A stretch of 64,000 bases of DNA, taken from Nemertoderma westbladi. Lineage: Eukaryota; Xenacoelomorpha; Nemertodermatida; Nemertodermatidae. Location: contig JAUCBJ010007329.1 in NCBI GenBank assembly GCA_032718475.1, forward strand, positions 62,001 through 126,000, given 5' to 3'. This document shows positions 24,101 to 35,282 of this stretch, one piece after another (positions within the stretch are counted from its first letter, which is position 1; each line of letters starts with the position of its first letter). Made by a program: the position numbers and the translations under genes. The notes below the pieces were generated by a model. It ran no database searches. It saw nothing but the letters and a program-made list of their open reading frames with translations, and was not told where the DNA came from.

Positions 24101-24362
24101 GTGTTCGTCCTCTTGTTAGAACCCGGAACCTAAACCTACCAGCTGAAACTATATTGCAAAAGCACAATGAGTAATGGTGTGACAGTGACTGCGGCGTAAG
24201 AGAAAGAGTAGGTGTGCCTTTCGGTTATGAATAACTATTTTTGGTGTGCGAGATTAAATTGAGGAATGTGAATTGGTGCTGCAGAAAAACGCATTCACCG
24301 CAACGCAGCTAAATAATTTAATTTGGTCCAAATAATCATTAGCGTACAGTAATTACACGTTC
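21166..24362. other. No gene recognised; AT-rich
   Basis: I find no coding frame with recognisable protein features. Between 22190 and 22810 the phrase CACCCACTTGTCAG or its complement recurs several times. A poly-C run lies at about 23730-23745. The rest is unassigned. Confidence 0.5.
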
Positions 24363-24384
24363 GTGGGGCCTTCGCGCAGCACGA
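24363..24384 (+). repeat. 22-bp dispersed repeat, left (inverted partner at 28797)
   Basis: The 22 bases from GTGGGGCC to AGCACGA are the exact reverse complement of 28797-28818. The GC content stands out from the surroundings. The pair brackets about 4.4 kb that includes LINE copy A. Confidence 0.6.
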
Positions 24385-24547
24385 TGCCCAGTTATGAGAT
24401 ACAAAATAAAATTGAGCGACTGTATCACAAAATCTGGTTTTGAGAAATTTACCCACACCACCAATCAATCAAAGAAAGGGGGACAGTACGTGTTCACCCC
24501 TTTTAATCTGCACCCCCCCCCCCATCCACCCTTCCCACCCACCAGTA

Positions 24548-24846
24548 CTTTATAACTACTCATGCCTTCAATATGCGAAGCCAGGTATGGTTTATAGGAA
24601 TATAATCAACGCAGTAGGCAGTACTCGTCTTCATTATTATAAACGTCGTTGTGCTCGTCCTGTTTTGTATTTAAACATATTTCCTAAACGCTGACTGACA
24701 AGCGATCTTTATAACTACCGATGCCTTCAATAGGCGAAGCCAGGTATGGTTAATAGGAATATAGTCTACGCAGTACTCGTCTTCATTATATGCCTCGTAG
24801 CGCTCATCGCTCGTCCTGTTTTGCATTAAAATATTTTTCCTAAACC
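24548..24846 (+). repeat. Tandem duplication, 159-bp period
   Basis: The block beginning CTTTATAACTAC at 24548 repeats at 24707 with roughly 80 percent identity. It includes GCGAAGCCAGGTATGGTT and CAGTACTCGTCTTCATTAT. No coding function is apparent. Confidence 0.75.
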
Positions 24847-26244
24847 AAAATTGAAGATCTTTATACAGTTATAACTATGCGAAGTTTCGAAACTGTGCGA
24901 GTAACTGCTGATACATCTATGTGGATATGTGTGGTACAATGTCGATGTAGTGAGTAATATGGGTATTGAAATAATATTAAATCAATGCACACTCTTAAAG
25001 CTGCAGCGAAAAAATGTAGCTAATTTCCTAGGTTACATATAAAATAATAATATTACTTTTAAGAACATTAATTTTACTACTTTGCAAAAATTCAATTAAA
25101 AAATAACCAGACAAATATATTGCGGAATAAACTATTTCAGATATAAGCCTACAACAGTCATGCCATGGATATAGTATTTATGTCATTAAATCTCCTGTCA
25201 CCTGAGATACAGTAAGTAATACAACATTTATAGTATAGAGTCAATAGGAATTGAAATACAGGCAGTGTGGTTGGAGTTATGTCTGGGTTGCTATAGCAAT
25301 ACTACTGGCTGCCTATTACAGTACAATTCCCCTCTGGTAATGCTACACCAACATCTCCCAGCAAGCTAGCAACTCTACACCCCTGCAGAGACTATGTTGA
25401 ACAATAATGGGCAGGATTAAATTTGTACTCAATAATTGTGCCGCTTTAATTACGTTTAGATCAATTAAAGACACATTTATTAAAGCAAATCACTTGAACT
25501 GATTAAAAACTAATAGAATGGGGTATGTGGATTACATCTGTATATTTTTTAAGTATAATTATTTTAATCTTATACTGTAAAATAATTAATATCCTTTAAG
25601 GAGTCAGGTTGAAATTGATGTTTTTACCCTAATCAACTTATTAACTAATTAACTGCTATTATCTTAGCTTTTCGAAGGCCGCATGGAAAATCAACTTCAT
25701 TTATCTTTTGCCAGACTACATGTGTACCAAGTTTAAAATTGGACACAACAGAACGACAGATCAACAGAACAACAGAGCAACAGAGCAACAGAGCAACAGA
25801 GCAACAGAACAACAGAGCAACAGAACAACAGACACACCGATTGAGTTGGGGATACCTGTCCTGTATGATAAGCTCGCTTACTTTCGTCGCTCGCCCCACA
25901 ATGCACTGTGTAGCCAACACACTGTGTAACTAACATTCATTTAGCTTGCACGCCAATTAATTAACATTAACATTAATGTAATTAACAAAAACATATTACA
26001 TCGAAATATAGAAAAAGTACTGTATACGTGAGAAACGGTTGATATCGTAGGCATATTGCATACACGAGATCACATACATTTAATTCAATTATTATTATAT
26101 TAAATTTCTAAATTAATGACAGACAACCAGAATTATTGTTGAACTTCAGTTTTCTCCCTGTTATTAATTCCAGTTTGGCCTTCGCTGCGTTATTGACCCG
26201 TTGGTTGTTCCGCTAGTCTGAAATCAGGCGTAAAGTGAATTCTT
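24847..26244. other. No gene recognised
   Basis: This is unique-looking AT-rich sequence between the 159-bp duplication and LINE copy A. The only structure I can support is the short 9-bp repeat listed separately. Confidence 0.5.
25747..25833 (+). repeat. 9-bp minisatellite (AGCAACAGA)
   Basis: About nine units alternate between AGCAACAGA and AACAACAGA. Because the unit is three codons long it leaves several frames open on both strands; this is a by-product, not a gene. Confidence 0.85.
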
Positions 26245-28780
26245 GGGCAAATCTGGTCCTGTAACTAGGACCCCCTTCGTTCTGGGATAAGGGCGCCCTT
26301 GGTCCTGGATTAAGGACCCATATACTTGGCTGCAGGGGTATATGGCCTGGCCAGGCAGATGGTGATCTACCAATGGCTGGTCAGGAGTATAGAGTTCTCA
26401 TGTCCACTCTGAGTGCACTTCACTGCGACCTGCACCTGGCAGCCAGGGGTACAGGGCATGACCCAGCAGATGAGCTGCACAGCCAATGGTGGATCATGTG
26501 CGCCAGAGTAGATATGGGTGATGGGCCTCATATCTGACTCCACTGCGACACCAACCCTGTGCAATGGCAAGCCAGGGTGTGGTGTTTGCCCCGAGAGCTG
26601 ACTCGGCAAAAAAGCACCCCCAAACCCCCACTATGGATTACATTAGTACTGCGGAGGTTCAGCCACTAGATGCCAGTGGAATGACTGGACACAATCGGCC
26701 TCACAGACGTCAGTTATCTCCTGACCGGCTGCCTGCCTCACCCCCTACTGGAGAGAGAGCGGCAAACAATTCTTTGAGTGCCTTTCCTGATGACCTTTCT
26801 GGCCCAAACCCTGGGTCACCAGGGAGGCCAGAACGTGAGGGGGAGAGGGATTCTGGAGTTGGAGGCTACTCTGATGTTCCACCCCGACCAACAAAGCCAT
26901 TGGTGAATCTGAGGCAAGTCACTAGACTAGCCTCAGTAAACATCCTAACACTCGGGTCCCCAATGCGACAAGGTGAGCTGACTGCCTTGGCAGATAAGCT
27001 TTCTCTTAGTGCAGTGGGTGTTCAAGAGCACCGAATGCAGACTGGACAGACTGATGAGGTTCTGATTAAGGACATGGGGGGCGGTTGGCAATGGCAATGA
27101 TAGTGGCAATGGTGGAATTGGTCTATTGATTAATCCAACTGCACATGCAGCATTGGACAAAATAGACCAAATCTCTAACCGCATCATCCGTTGCCACTTT
27201 GCAGAAGTGAAGGCTGCTGAATAGAGCATTAAGACCAATCGTGCCAGTGGAGTAGATAGTGTTCCCCCTGAGGTCTTTAAAATACCTGAGTGTTTAAAGC
27301 TCATCTATCCCATCATAGTAGACATGTACCGAACAACAAGAGTCCCACAAGAAATGAAAAAAAAAAGTTGGTGCCAGTTCCCAAGAAGGGCAACCTAACA
27401 CTCTATGGTTCTTTTCGGGGAATCTCATTGATCTCGATTGCTGCAAAGCTATACAATAGAATTCCAATAAATCGCATCAGGGATCCCATTGAGAGACTGG
27501 TTCGTGGAAATCAGAATGGGTTCCGTAAAGGTCGTGGGACCATGGAGCCCATTTTGGCACTTAAAAGGATAATTGAAGAGTTATCAAAAAAGAAAGACAG
27601 GCACCTGGCTGTTATCTTTGTTGACTTCTTCAAGGCCTTTGATTCAGTCTCTCGCTCACGTATGTTCAGCATACTTTCATTATATGGTATTCCTGATGAA
27701 ATTTTTGCAGCAATCAGATCAGTATACGATGGTTCGACAACATTTGTGTCTACTGTTGACGGTGACACAGAACCATTTGAAGTGTTATGGGGCGTCCTCC
27801 AGGGAGACACACTTGCACCATTCTTTTTCATAATTGTTGTTGACTATGTTCTACGCATGTCCTTAGATGATCATAATGATGATGGGGTGATGATAACTCC
27901 ACCTACTGGCTCCAGAAGTCGAGGAAATCCTGCCAAGTACCTAACTGATCTAGACTTTGCTGATGACTTAGGAGTACTCTCAGAATCACTAGAGGGAGCC
28001 CAACGGCTCCTCAGCTCATTAGAACATGCTGCTTCTAGTGTTGGCCTTTTCATTAACTCCAGAAGGACCAACATTTTGACAGTTAACTTTGAAAGTCCTC
28101 AGCAAGTCTCTGATCGGATGAGCATAAGGTCAAAAGATGGTATGCTTGAGCATGTGGATGACTTCTGTTACCTGGGATCGTGGATCCGGAAGTCAGGTGA
28201 GAACCTTCGAATACGTAAGGGAAAGGCATGGGCAGCCTTGAATAGGCTTTCCAGGATTTGGAAGTCAACGAGAATTAATCGGAAACTTAAGGTCCGATTA
28301 TTTAGAGCAGCAGTAGTTCCAGTACTCCTCTATGGTAGTCCATGCTTGGCTCTAACTGCTGAGGACACCAAATCTCTGGATGGCACATTCACAAGAATGC
28401 TACGCCGGGTTCATTGTGTCAAGTACAATGCACACATCTCCAACCAGACACTATATAACATTGGAGGTGTCTCATTGGTTCCCCCAAGCTTGACACTAGA
28501 ACAAAATCGCCTCCGTTTTGCAGGACATTGCTTTCGCCGTGAGGACCAGCCAGTGCATAATCTTGTACTTTGGCAGCCTCATGGAGTGAATAAGCATGGT
28601 GGACAGCCCATGACTTTCTTGAGACGCATCTTAAAGGACACTGGCCTTGAAGATGCGGATGATCTAGCAAATGTCATGGGTGATAGGGAGTTGTGGCGGC
28701 GCAATTTTGTCGACAGCCGGCACAGCATTCTTAAAAATGCAGCTGCAATGCAGCATGCCGATCCTAGTAGTACTAGTAGT
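26245..28780 (+). mobile_element. Non-LTR retrotransposon (LINE) copy A, 5'-truncated and internally deleted
   Basis: It aligns with LINE copy B over its length. The 5' end (GGGCAAATCTGGTCCTG) starts about 120 bases inside copy B's 5' end. About 0.6-0.7 kb covering the second half of the endonuclease is missing near 27200. The 3' end is CATGCCGATCC followed by TAG-type repeats, with no poly-A. Single-ORF layout with AP endonuclease then RT and a short microsatellite tail is typical of RTE-like LINEs; the exact clade is uncertain. Confidence 0.8.
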
Positions 28781-28786
28781 ATCTGA
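26564..28786 (+). pseudogene. LINE copy A endonuclease-RT ORF, deleted
   Basis: The N-terminal part (26564-27100) has a Pro/Arg-rich start and the beginning of an AP-like endonuclease (RLASVNILTLGS, VGVQEHR). A deletion of some 17 bases relative to copy B then breaks the frame, and the rest of the endonuclease is gone. The RT part is open from about 27290 to 28786: RT motifs NQNGFRKGRGT, VDFFKAFDSVSR, GVLQGDTLAPFFF and the catalytic FADD (27956-27967). Downstream is a conserved C-terminal region ending GDRELWRRNFVD. The frame runs through the 3' end of the element and stops in flanking DNA. It would copy LINE RNA at nicked target DNA if intact; here it lacks a complete endonuclease. Confidence 0.8.
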
Positions 28787-28796
28787 TAAGTGAGCC

Positions 28797-28818
28797 TCGT
28801 GCTGCGCGAAGGCCCCAC
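28797..28818 (-). repeat. 22-bp dispersed repeat, right (inverted partner at 24363)
   Basis: This is the exact reverse complement of 24363-24384, lying about 17 bases beyond the LINE copy A tail. Possibly part of another repeat into which the LINE inserted. Confidence 0.6.
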
Positions 28819-28874
28819 ACATACAGCCCTGATTCAAGCCTCGGATACATCCTATTCTATTTTTTACTCTTTGC

Positions 28875-29348
28875 TTGATGAAACTTATCGAACAAACACA
28901 GCCTTTCAGTAGATTTCGAAATTGGGTGAACAATAGTTCTGTCAAAGTCTGTAAAGTGAATTTCCCATTGCTGTATGGAGCATCTTCACTTAGTAATCTT
29001 GTGTCAGAACGCTCAATTGGATTGATTAGACGGATATCTCGATGTCCAAAGGAGTCACTCCAGCAGAATCTGCGGTACTTGTTGATGACGAATTCACTTG
29101 CATCAAATAACGTAAAGATGGGGCTGAGTCACACATACGAGATTGCTAGACAGACATCAGGCCTTCCATCCATGTTTAATATGCTAAACTATACCTACTC
29201 CAATGAGGAACTGAGATCACGGATGGATGAAGGTGCAGCAACTACCACAGACTTTGGTAGCTACAACTTTCTGAGAGCCTGTTATGCTACAAATGGTTTA
29301 ACCTTCGCTAACAAAGTAAGCCTGGTCCACAACTACTTTCAATTTTAG
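28875..29348 (+). CDS. Unidentified ORF, 157 codons
   Basis: It has an ATG start (MMKL; the second Met is also possible) and a TAG stop after NYFQF. The composition looks like a real globular protein: mixed hydrophobic and charged residues, few repeats, and stretches such as LVSERSIGLIRRIS and KMGLSHTYEIARQT. It also has frame length well above chance for AT-rich DNA. I recognise no domain. It lies just past LINE copy A and the 22-bp repeat, so it may be the tail of another transposon ORF or a terminal exon of a host gene. The 3' flank is AT-rich without a further frame. Confidence that it codes is low to moderate. Confidence 0.3.
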   Translation: MMKLIEQTQPFSRFRNWVNNSSVKVCKVNFPLLYGASSLSNLVSERSIGLIRRISRCPKESLQQNLRYLLMTNSLASNNVKMGLSHTYEIARQTSGLPSMFNMLNYTYSNEELRSRMDEGAATTTDFGSYNFLRACYATNGLTFANKVSLVHNYFQF

Positions 29349-29350
29349 GT

Positions 29351-32037
29351 GGAAGATTTAATGTCTCATTGCAACAAATTTCGATTGATTTCTGTTTGTA
29401 CTGATATATTTAATGATGATTGTTAATAATGTTGGTATGTGTCTAATGTTATCCTATAACAATACTGTACTATACTTTTATCACGATCCATGATTTTATT
29501 ATGCTGTTTTGTTATGCATTATTAATAACGTGAATGATGTGCTATTAGTGCAATTTTGATGTGTAACTGTACTGTAATTTTTGATTTTTACTGAAGTGAA
29601 GTCTAATTAAATGCCGGCTGGTCCGGATGATGGCGCCAACAAGCGCATCAATCAATCATATTCTACACTAACGATGCGACCAAATTACATCCAGATATCG
29701 ATCCCGCGATTTAGGTTTGTTTACTTCCGTTCCTTCAGTTGCACATTTTCTTCACTTTCATCTACAATTCGACCTAAATTTTAGCCCAACAATGCTTGCA
29801 ATGCACTATCCGGACCAAAGTAGAAGGTTTTAGTTTACCAAGTCAGCAAGTTGAAGTAGAGATTTACACTTATACTTTATACTCTTTATACACTTTATAC
29901 TTATATGCAAGCGTGAAAGGGGATTTACCTATTTTAATATGGATTTTACCTCTACAGCAGAAAGTACTTATTTGTTAATGGCCCTTCCTATTGAATGCAT
30001 TACTGTACCAGGCCATCGCTATACATTTTTCATGAGTGCCAGCTGGTGTTCTTATCATTGCGCCTATGGCAATTTTCGTGTTTTGGGGCTATTTTTCGAA
30101 ATAAAACAAGTTGAGATGTTTCAATTTAAACCGCGATTTCACAAGTACCCATAGAAATCTATTTTCAGGGTACATGGAAAATTTCATCAAAATCGTTAGA
30201 GCCGTTTTTGCTCTAGGTCAGTAGCCAGTAGTCAGTAGCCAGTAGTCAGTAGCTTTTTTTTCTTACAGTAATCAAGTCTTGCTAATTAGTGAAAAAATGA
30301 AATTATTCGTAAACGCCGATTATAGTTAGTTAGTCAGTTAGATCTTTTATGCCCAGGGCCATGCCCCCAGCCGACACCGGCTTATTTGACAAAAAGTTTT
30401 ATACAGTAATAACAATAGTACGTACACACACAATACAGTATATGCAGTACAGTAGTAAAAGCACATACAGACGCGCTTGATACCCTCCACCGAACACCAT
30501 CGCTACAAACAGTAAACCAATTAATTCCTAATTATCTCACACCGTACACCATCACTACAAACAGTAAACCAATTAATTTTTAATTATCTCACACCGTACA
30601 CCATCACTACAAACAGTAAACCAATTAATTTTTAAATATCTCACACCGTACACCATCACTACAATAAATGGGTAAACCATTTTCACAAAATTTCGCCTGA
30701 TGGTTATATTGCCCCATCTTTGATCTAACATATAAAAAAACGTTATTGTGATTAGATTCAAAACTGTTAAAGCCTTAGGGTTTAACAGCCTTAGGGTTTT
30801 CGGTTATGGTGGCCCAGAGCGGCCAGTTTTGTAATTTTTCTTTTGTTTTCCCGACTTTTGTAAACTCGTTCGAACGACTTTACAAAACGCAGGAAAATAA
30901 AACTTTGTTTTTTGCAATCTTTTTTTGTTGTTTTTTGTAATCTTTTTTTGTTTTCCCCACTTTTGTAAACTCGTGTACTTTCGTAAAGTCGGGGAAACAA
31001 ATATAATTGGATGTGGTGGTTTCTATAACAACAAGCACCAAATCAAGTTTTCTCTTATAATGAAACAATTCAAATACAATTGTTCAACTCAAAACGTTGC
31101 AGGCCTACTACGTTGAATCTTTTTTAAATTTCCCACATAAATATTTTTTTAACTACAGTAGGTACTGTTTACCCATTCGATGAAGGTGACTGCAGCATTA
31201 CGGAGACAAACGTGACGGCCAACATTATCGGCCCTTTGAGACTTATGGAAATAATGTCGGAAATTCCGCTAAATTTCTTAGATTATGACTTAGGGTTAGG
31301 GTTACATGACAGTTTTAATTATGGTTAAGGCCTGACCAAACTAACCCTAACCAAAATAATAATCCAAATATACCCACCCATACTATACAATCCACCGTTT
31401 ACTCAACAAATTCACTGTACAAACTTGTAAATTAATTAAAATTTTGTATTGCTGTATTGCTGATGTAGCTGTATTGCATTTTTAGGTACCCGAAACGTGA
31501 CTGTACCTTGAATTTCCCTCTACCAAAAAACATTATAACCAAAAGCTTCAAGAATCATCCATAATAAACGTTATTCATTCAGACCACACAACAATATATA
31601 AACATTCAGAAAAAAATAATTCTATTTTTTCTCAATGTTTTGTGGTGAAAAATAAAAGAAATACATTGAGAAAAAATATATTGAATATTAATACAAAACA
31701 TATACCATACACACCACGGTGAGATATTCATAAGTAATACCTATAATACGAATTAACAACAGTAATTAATTACAGAACAAAAAGTGAAACAATCTCGAAA
31801 TGCAAATGAAATAAAGTAACCGTAATACAGTTAAATTAATCATGTAGCACAGATATGTACACAAGTGTGGAATGTGTTAAATGAACAAACGCGTACCAAT
31901 ACAATGCGACTGCTTATGTCTCTGAGAAAAACAACAATTCCTGAAACGGTTTCAAAAGTAAATAAAAACAAATTTTGTTGTCTCAGACAATATGGATACA
32001 CCCTCCATACTCATTACTCGGTTTACCTAGACAGCAT
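29351..32037. other. No gene recognised; short repeats
   Basis: This is AT-rich sequence. A short tandem GTCAGTAGCCAGTA run lies at 30219-30250, following TTTCATCAAAATCGTTAGAG, a phrase resembling ends of dispersed repeats in other invertebrates. A 52-bp tandem repeat is listed separately. T-rich and A-rich runs occur at 30900-31000. No supported frame. Confidence 0.5.
30495..30665 (+). repeat. 52-bp tandem repeat, about 3.3 units
   Basis: Units start CACCATCACTACAAACAG at 30495, 30547, 30599 and 30651. They are nearly identical and end in CTCACACCGTA. Confidence 0.85.
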
Positions 32038-33555
32038 TTACCTTTTTGATATGGAGGTCAGATAATTTCTTAGCACTTTATCATCTTTAATCTCCTCAAT
32101 ATCATCGACTAGATTTACAGCTTCCATCGCTGAAATATCTTCAGATCGGAATGGCGGTTGATGGAAAGACAAACTGGTTGAACCACCGGGGTTCTCACCA
32201 TCAAACAAACGGTTGAATCTCCCGGTTTCTGTGGCTATTGTCATTTTTCTCTTCATTTCTTCTCCTGGAACTACCCTAAAACCATACCTTTTTGAATCAG
32301 AGACACCATACCACGTAAGGAGTTCCTGTCCGGCTAATACGTTGCTGATGACAACCATAAAAAATCGCTTGTTATCACTGAATATAACAATATTTTGTTG
32401 CTGCTGGTGATTGGCAGAATTTATAAAACGAGCCCAGTTTGAGAATCGAATATCTTCAGAATCAATAATGGTCTTTATTCCAGCCTCCACAGCAACAACC
32501 CACCCATACCTCCCTAGCTGAATTTTAGAACCTCTAGAGGTTTTACCCTCTAGTCTTATAATAGTACCTAATGGTATATCTTGAGCAGCAAAAGCCCCCA
32601 AACCAGCTCCCCGGATTGACGATTTCTTAATAATAATGTTGGATGGAGTTGTTAACATCGCTCTGTTGATCATTCCGGGTATAGTGGGGGAGTTGTGTTG
32701 AACAAATATCTGTGTAATATTTACAACAGCTGGTAGGAGTTTGGTAAATATATATTTCTGAATGTAAATGGAGGGGTTTCCCAATTTAGGTGAACCTGTT
32801 GATTGCGCCTGTTCTATTGGAAAGTTTATTTTCCCACAGTCATCTGTCCAACCTTTTAATTTATTGTCATTGTCACAATTTCCTGATTTAATATGTAATT
32901 CATCTAGTGACAAACCAATAGGAATCGTAACTCCTTGATTGGATGGAAGAATAAAAAATGGTCTCGAAAGAGCGTACCGCATTCCATACCAGGTTAGGAG
33001 CTCTTCTCCATTGCTAATGTTTCGAGCTGTAATAAAATAAACATGTTCCTTGTGTAATACGAAAACCAAGTTTTGCTCCTCTAAAAAATTAGCTGCATTA
33101 ACATATCTTGGCCAATTTGATGATTCCGAATTTTCTGAATATAATTGCAGCATTATATTTTTATTTCCATGTTGGTAAATGTTCCAACTATAGGTACGAT
33201 GTCCACCAATTTGTTTTGTGTAGTTTCCTGGGTACTCAAGTAAACCTTCGCATTCAAAGAACAGTCCTTTTGGTAAATCCCTAACAGCAAATACCCCCAA
33301 TCCAGCACCTGGTATAGTTGAAGTACGAAGTTCTATCCATCCAGTAGGTGCAGATAGCTTAGATCGATTCGGTGTCCCCATTGGTATGTCATTACCAGAA
33401 AGAAAGGTTAGCGGACTAAGTATTGTGGCGGTTCCATTAATATAATAATATCTATGTACCTTTTCGATAAGTCTTCTCATGAAATTTGGTTCATAAATAA
33501 AACCCAAGACTATTATGAAGCAGATTCCTTTGATGTATATATGTCTAGGACTCAT
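32038..33555 (-). CDS. Membrane-anchored tandem PR/SET-domain protein A
   Basis: It is a single exon of 505 codons. I chose the ATG at 33553-33555 because gene B begins at the matching Met; an in-frame ATG 14 codons upstream is open but has no counterpart there. Residues about 9-21 (GICFIIVLGFIY) form a hydrophobic segment that could be a signal anchor or signal peptide. Two PR/SET domains follow. SET1 has GAGLGVFAVRDLPKG, NWPRYVNAANFLEEQN and GEELLTWYG; SET2 has GAGLGAFAAQDIPLG, NWARFINSANHQQQQN and GQELLTWYG. These motifs are those of PRDM-type (PRDM9-like) SET domains, which transfer methyl groups to lysine, not the NHSCxPN of classical SET. No zinc fingers follow, unlike most PRDM proteins. 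Activity is unproven; the hydrophobic N-terminus would send it to the secretory pathway, an odd place for a SET enzyme. Confidence 0.8.
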   Translation of the reverse strand: MSPRHIYIKGICFIIVLGFIYEPNFMRRLIEKVHRYYYINGTATILSPLTFLSGNDIPMGTPNRSKLSAPTGWIELRTSTIPGAGLGVFAVRDLPKGLFFECEGLLEYPGNYTKQIGGHRTYSWNIYQHGNKNIMLQLYSENSESSNWPRYVNAANFLEEQNLVFVLHKEHVYFITARNISNGEELLTWYGMRYALSRPFFILPSNQGVTIPIGLSLDELHIKSGNCDNDNKLKGWTDDCGKINFPIEQAQSTGSPKLGNPSIYIQKYIFTKLLPAVVNITQIFVQHNSPTIPGMINRAMLTTPSNIIIKKSSIRGAGLGAFAAQDIPLGTIIRLEGKTSRGSKIQLGRYGWVVAVEAGIKTIIDSEDIRFSNWARFINSANHQQQQNIVIFSDNKRFFMVVISNVLAGQELLTWYGVSDSKRYGFRVVPGEEMKRKMTIATETGRFNRLFDGENPGGSTSLSFHQPPFRSEDISAMEAVNLVDDIEEIKDDKVLRNYLTSISKR

Positions 33556-33597
33556 GATTTTTTCCTGTTTAGATATATTTAATAAAGAGTTTGCCAA

Positions 33598-34746
33598 AAA
33601 TGTTTTTAAATAAACAGTTAATATTATCGGTTAACTACAGTGTAAATTTTCAAATAATTAATTTACTGTTTTTTTAATTTAAATTACATATTGTATTGGT
33701 GTTCATGTGGGTTCATCATTAGATGAAAATGGCCCTGAATATCTGTTTAGTTGTTATTGGTATTGATAAGGGTTTGATCAATATTGAGTGTATTAGCAAT
33801 GTATATCATCTACCTAATCTGTAGTTGTATGTAGATAAATACATTTAGATAGATAGATGGATATATTTCAAGTGAAAACAATAACAAATATTCAATTCAA
33901 ACAATATTGCCAAGAATATCACCAAGAGAAAAGTGATTCTTTATGTAGCTAATAAACACACAACAATGAAACTACTCCAATAAAACACCGGTAAATATAT
34001 ACAATTTTGACAAAACGACTGGTTAATCTGTTGTTTTTACTCATCTTTATCCTAATCCGTGAGCTGTAAAGGTTCATTGTACCCTTACTGTACCAATATA
34101 ACCCAATATAACCAACAAAAGAAGCACCCTGCTCCAATGAGCATAGGAGCCTTTTGGCTTCCTCTAGTGATTTTAAATAGAATCTCTCAAGATCTGAAAG
34201 TATTATTCGAATGTTGCGAACAATTTTATGTTAAAGCCACTTTAAATTCTTGATAGCGCGGAATTTATTACTGATTACTAACAGACCTGCTCGCTGTCGA
34301 TAAACGTCGACATGTTTATGCCGATGTTTGACAATGGTCGTGTTCCAGGGGAATGTATATTAAAAACGATAATATAAGAAGAATAAATACATTAACTAAT
34401 AAACCTGCAAACAGTATAGGCCGATAATAATTATACAGCTATAGCTGCTCTCTCACACTACCAGATAATATCCATCTGCCAAAGTTATATTAGGTTCCAT
34501 ACAAGATTCAGTTATTCCGTTGCCAAGAATATCTACTCTAAACCTGGCGAATTACAAAAAGCTAAAAACCGCAACCTACCTCTCTACACTACACTACAGT
34601 ATCTACATCGCTTGGCATAAAACCAAATTATGAAAAAAAGAGTTCGAACATTAACTTAATTGGCTTTATTACTTACCGAATGGTTGGCAGCTTCTATAGA
34701 GTAGGTTTAGGTATATAAATATACAATGTGAATAAGATAATATGAT
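33598..34746. other. Upstream flank of SET gene A; no other gene seen
   Basis: This is AT-rich DNA that must contain the promoter of the leftward SET gene. I could not pick out a promoter with confidence and saw no further coding frame. Confidence 0.4.
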
Positions 34747-34773
34747 AATGCAGCATGCCGATCCTAGTAGTAG
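34747..34773 (+). mobile_element. 27-bp scrap of LINE 3' end
   Basis: AATGCAGCATGCCGATCC followed by TAGTAGTAG is identical to the last bases of LINE copies A and B. It is either an extremely 5'-truncated LINE insertion or the LINE-derived tail of a SINE. A tRNA-like sequence in reverse orientation directly abuts it. Confidence 0.65.
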
Positions 34774-34836
34774 AACCTAGGTTTCAAACTTCTGGTTATC
34801 ATCAGCCGGGTTAGTGTACTGAGCTACCAGACCGGA
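34774..34836 (-). repeat. tRNA-like sequence (SINE head or tRNA relic)
   Basis: On the minus strand GGTAGCTCAGTACACTAACC resembles a tRNA D-arm/A box, and GTTTGAAACC (34780-34789) resembles a B box about 35 bases on. Acceptor-stem pairing is not convincing, so I call it tRNA-derived, not a tRNA gene. Confidence 0.45.
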
Positions 34837-35282
34837 TGAATATTTCGCATTATTAGGTATATTATTTTATTAGGTATTATTAGATATATATTAGGTATAT
34901 ACGCATCTGAGGAGGGTTTGCGTATAATTTTGAGCTTGGCCTAATGTCCAGTCCATCCAATGAAAACTTTACCTTTTTTCAAATAGAAATGTTGTTGATG
35001 ACTTTAAAAAAGTGTGACATTGACTAATAAAACGGGTATGAGGTTACACCAATATCCATTCTCATTTTATATAAATATATATATATATCCCCATAAGTAG
35101 GAAAACTTTGTAAATAAGCAAGGCAAATGATGTTGGGGAATGAATTTACCAAAATATTTGGTGTTAACAATTTGCACTAACAATAAATAAAATTTATATT
35201 TTACTATACATTAACATTAAATTATAAATATTGAAAGAATCGAAGTAAAAATTTCAATCAATGTCGTGAGATCTACTCATAT
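34837..35282. other. No gene recognised
   Basis: AT-rich sequence with a TA dinucleotide run at about 35072-35088, leading into the minisatellite. Confidence 0.5.

Noticed and set aside
25645-25936. Overlapping frames around 25.7-25.9 kb on both strands
   Set aside because: All are created by the 9-bp AGCAACAGA repeat and have no protein-like sequence outside it.
34774-34836. Functional tRNA gene
   Set aside because: A/B-box-like elements are present but acceptor and anticodon stems do not pair convincingly.
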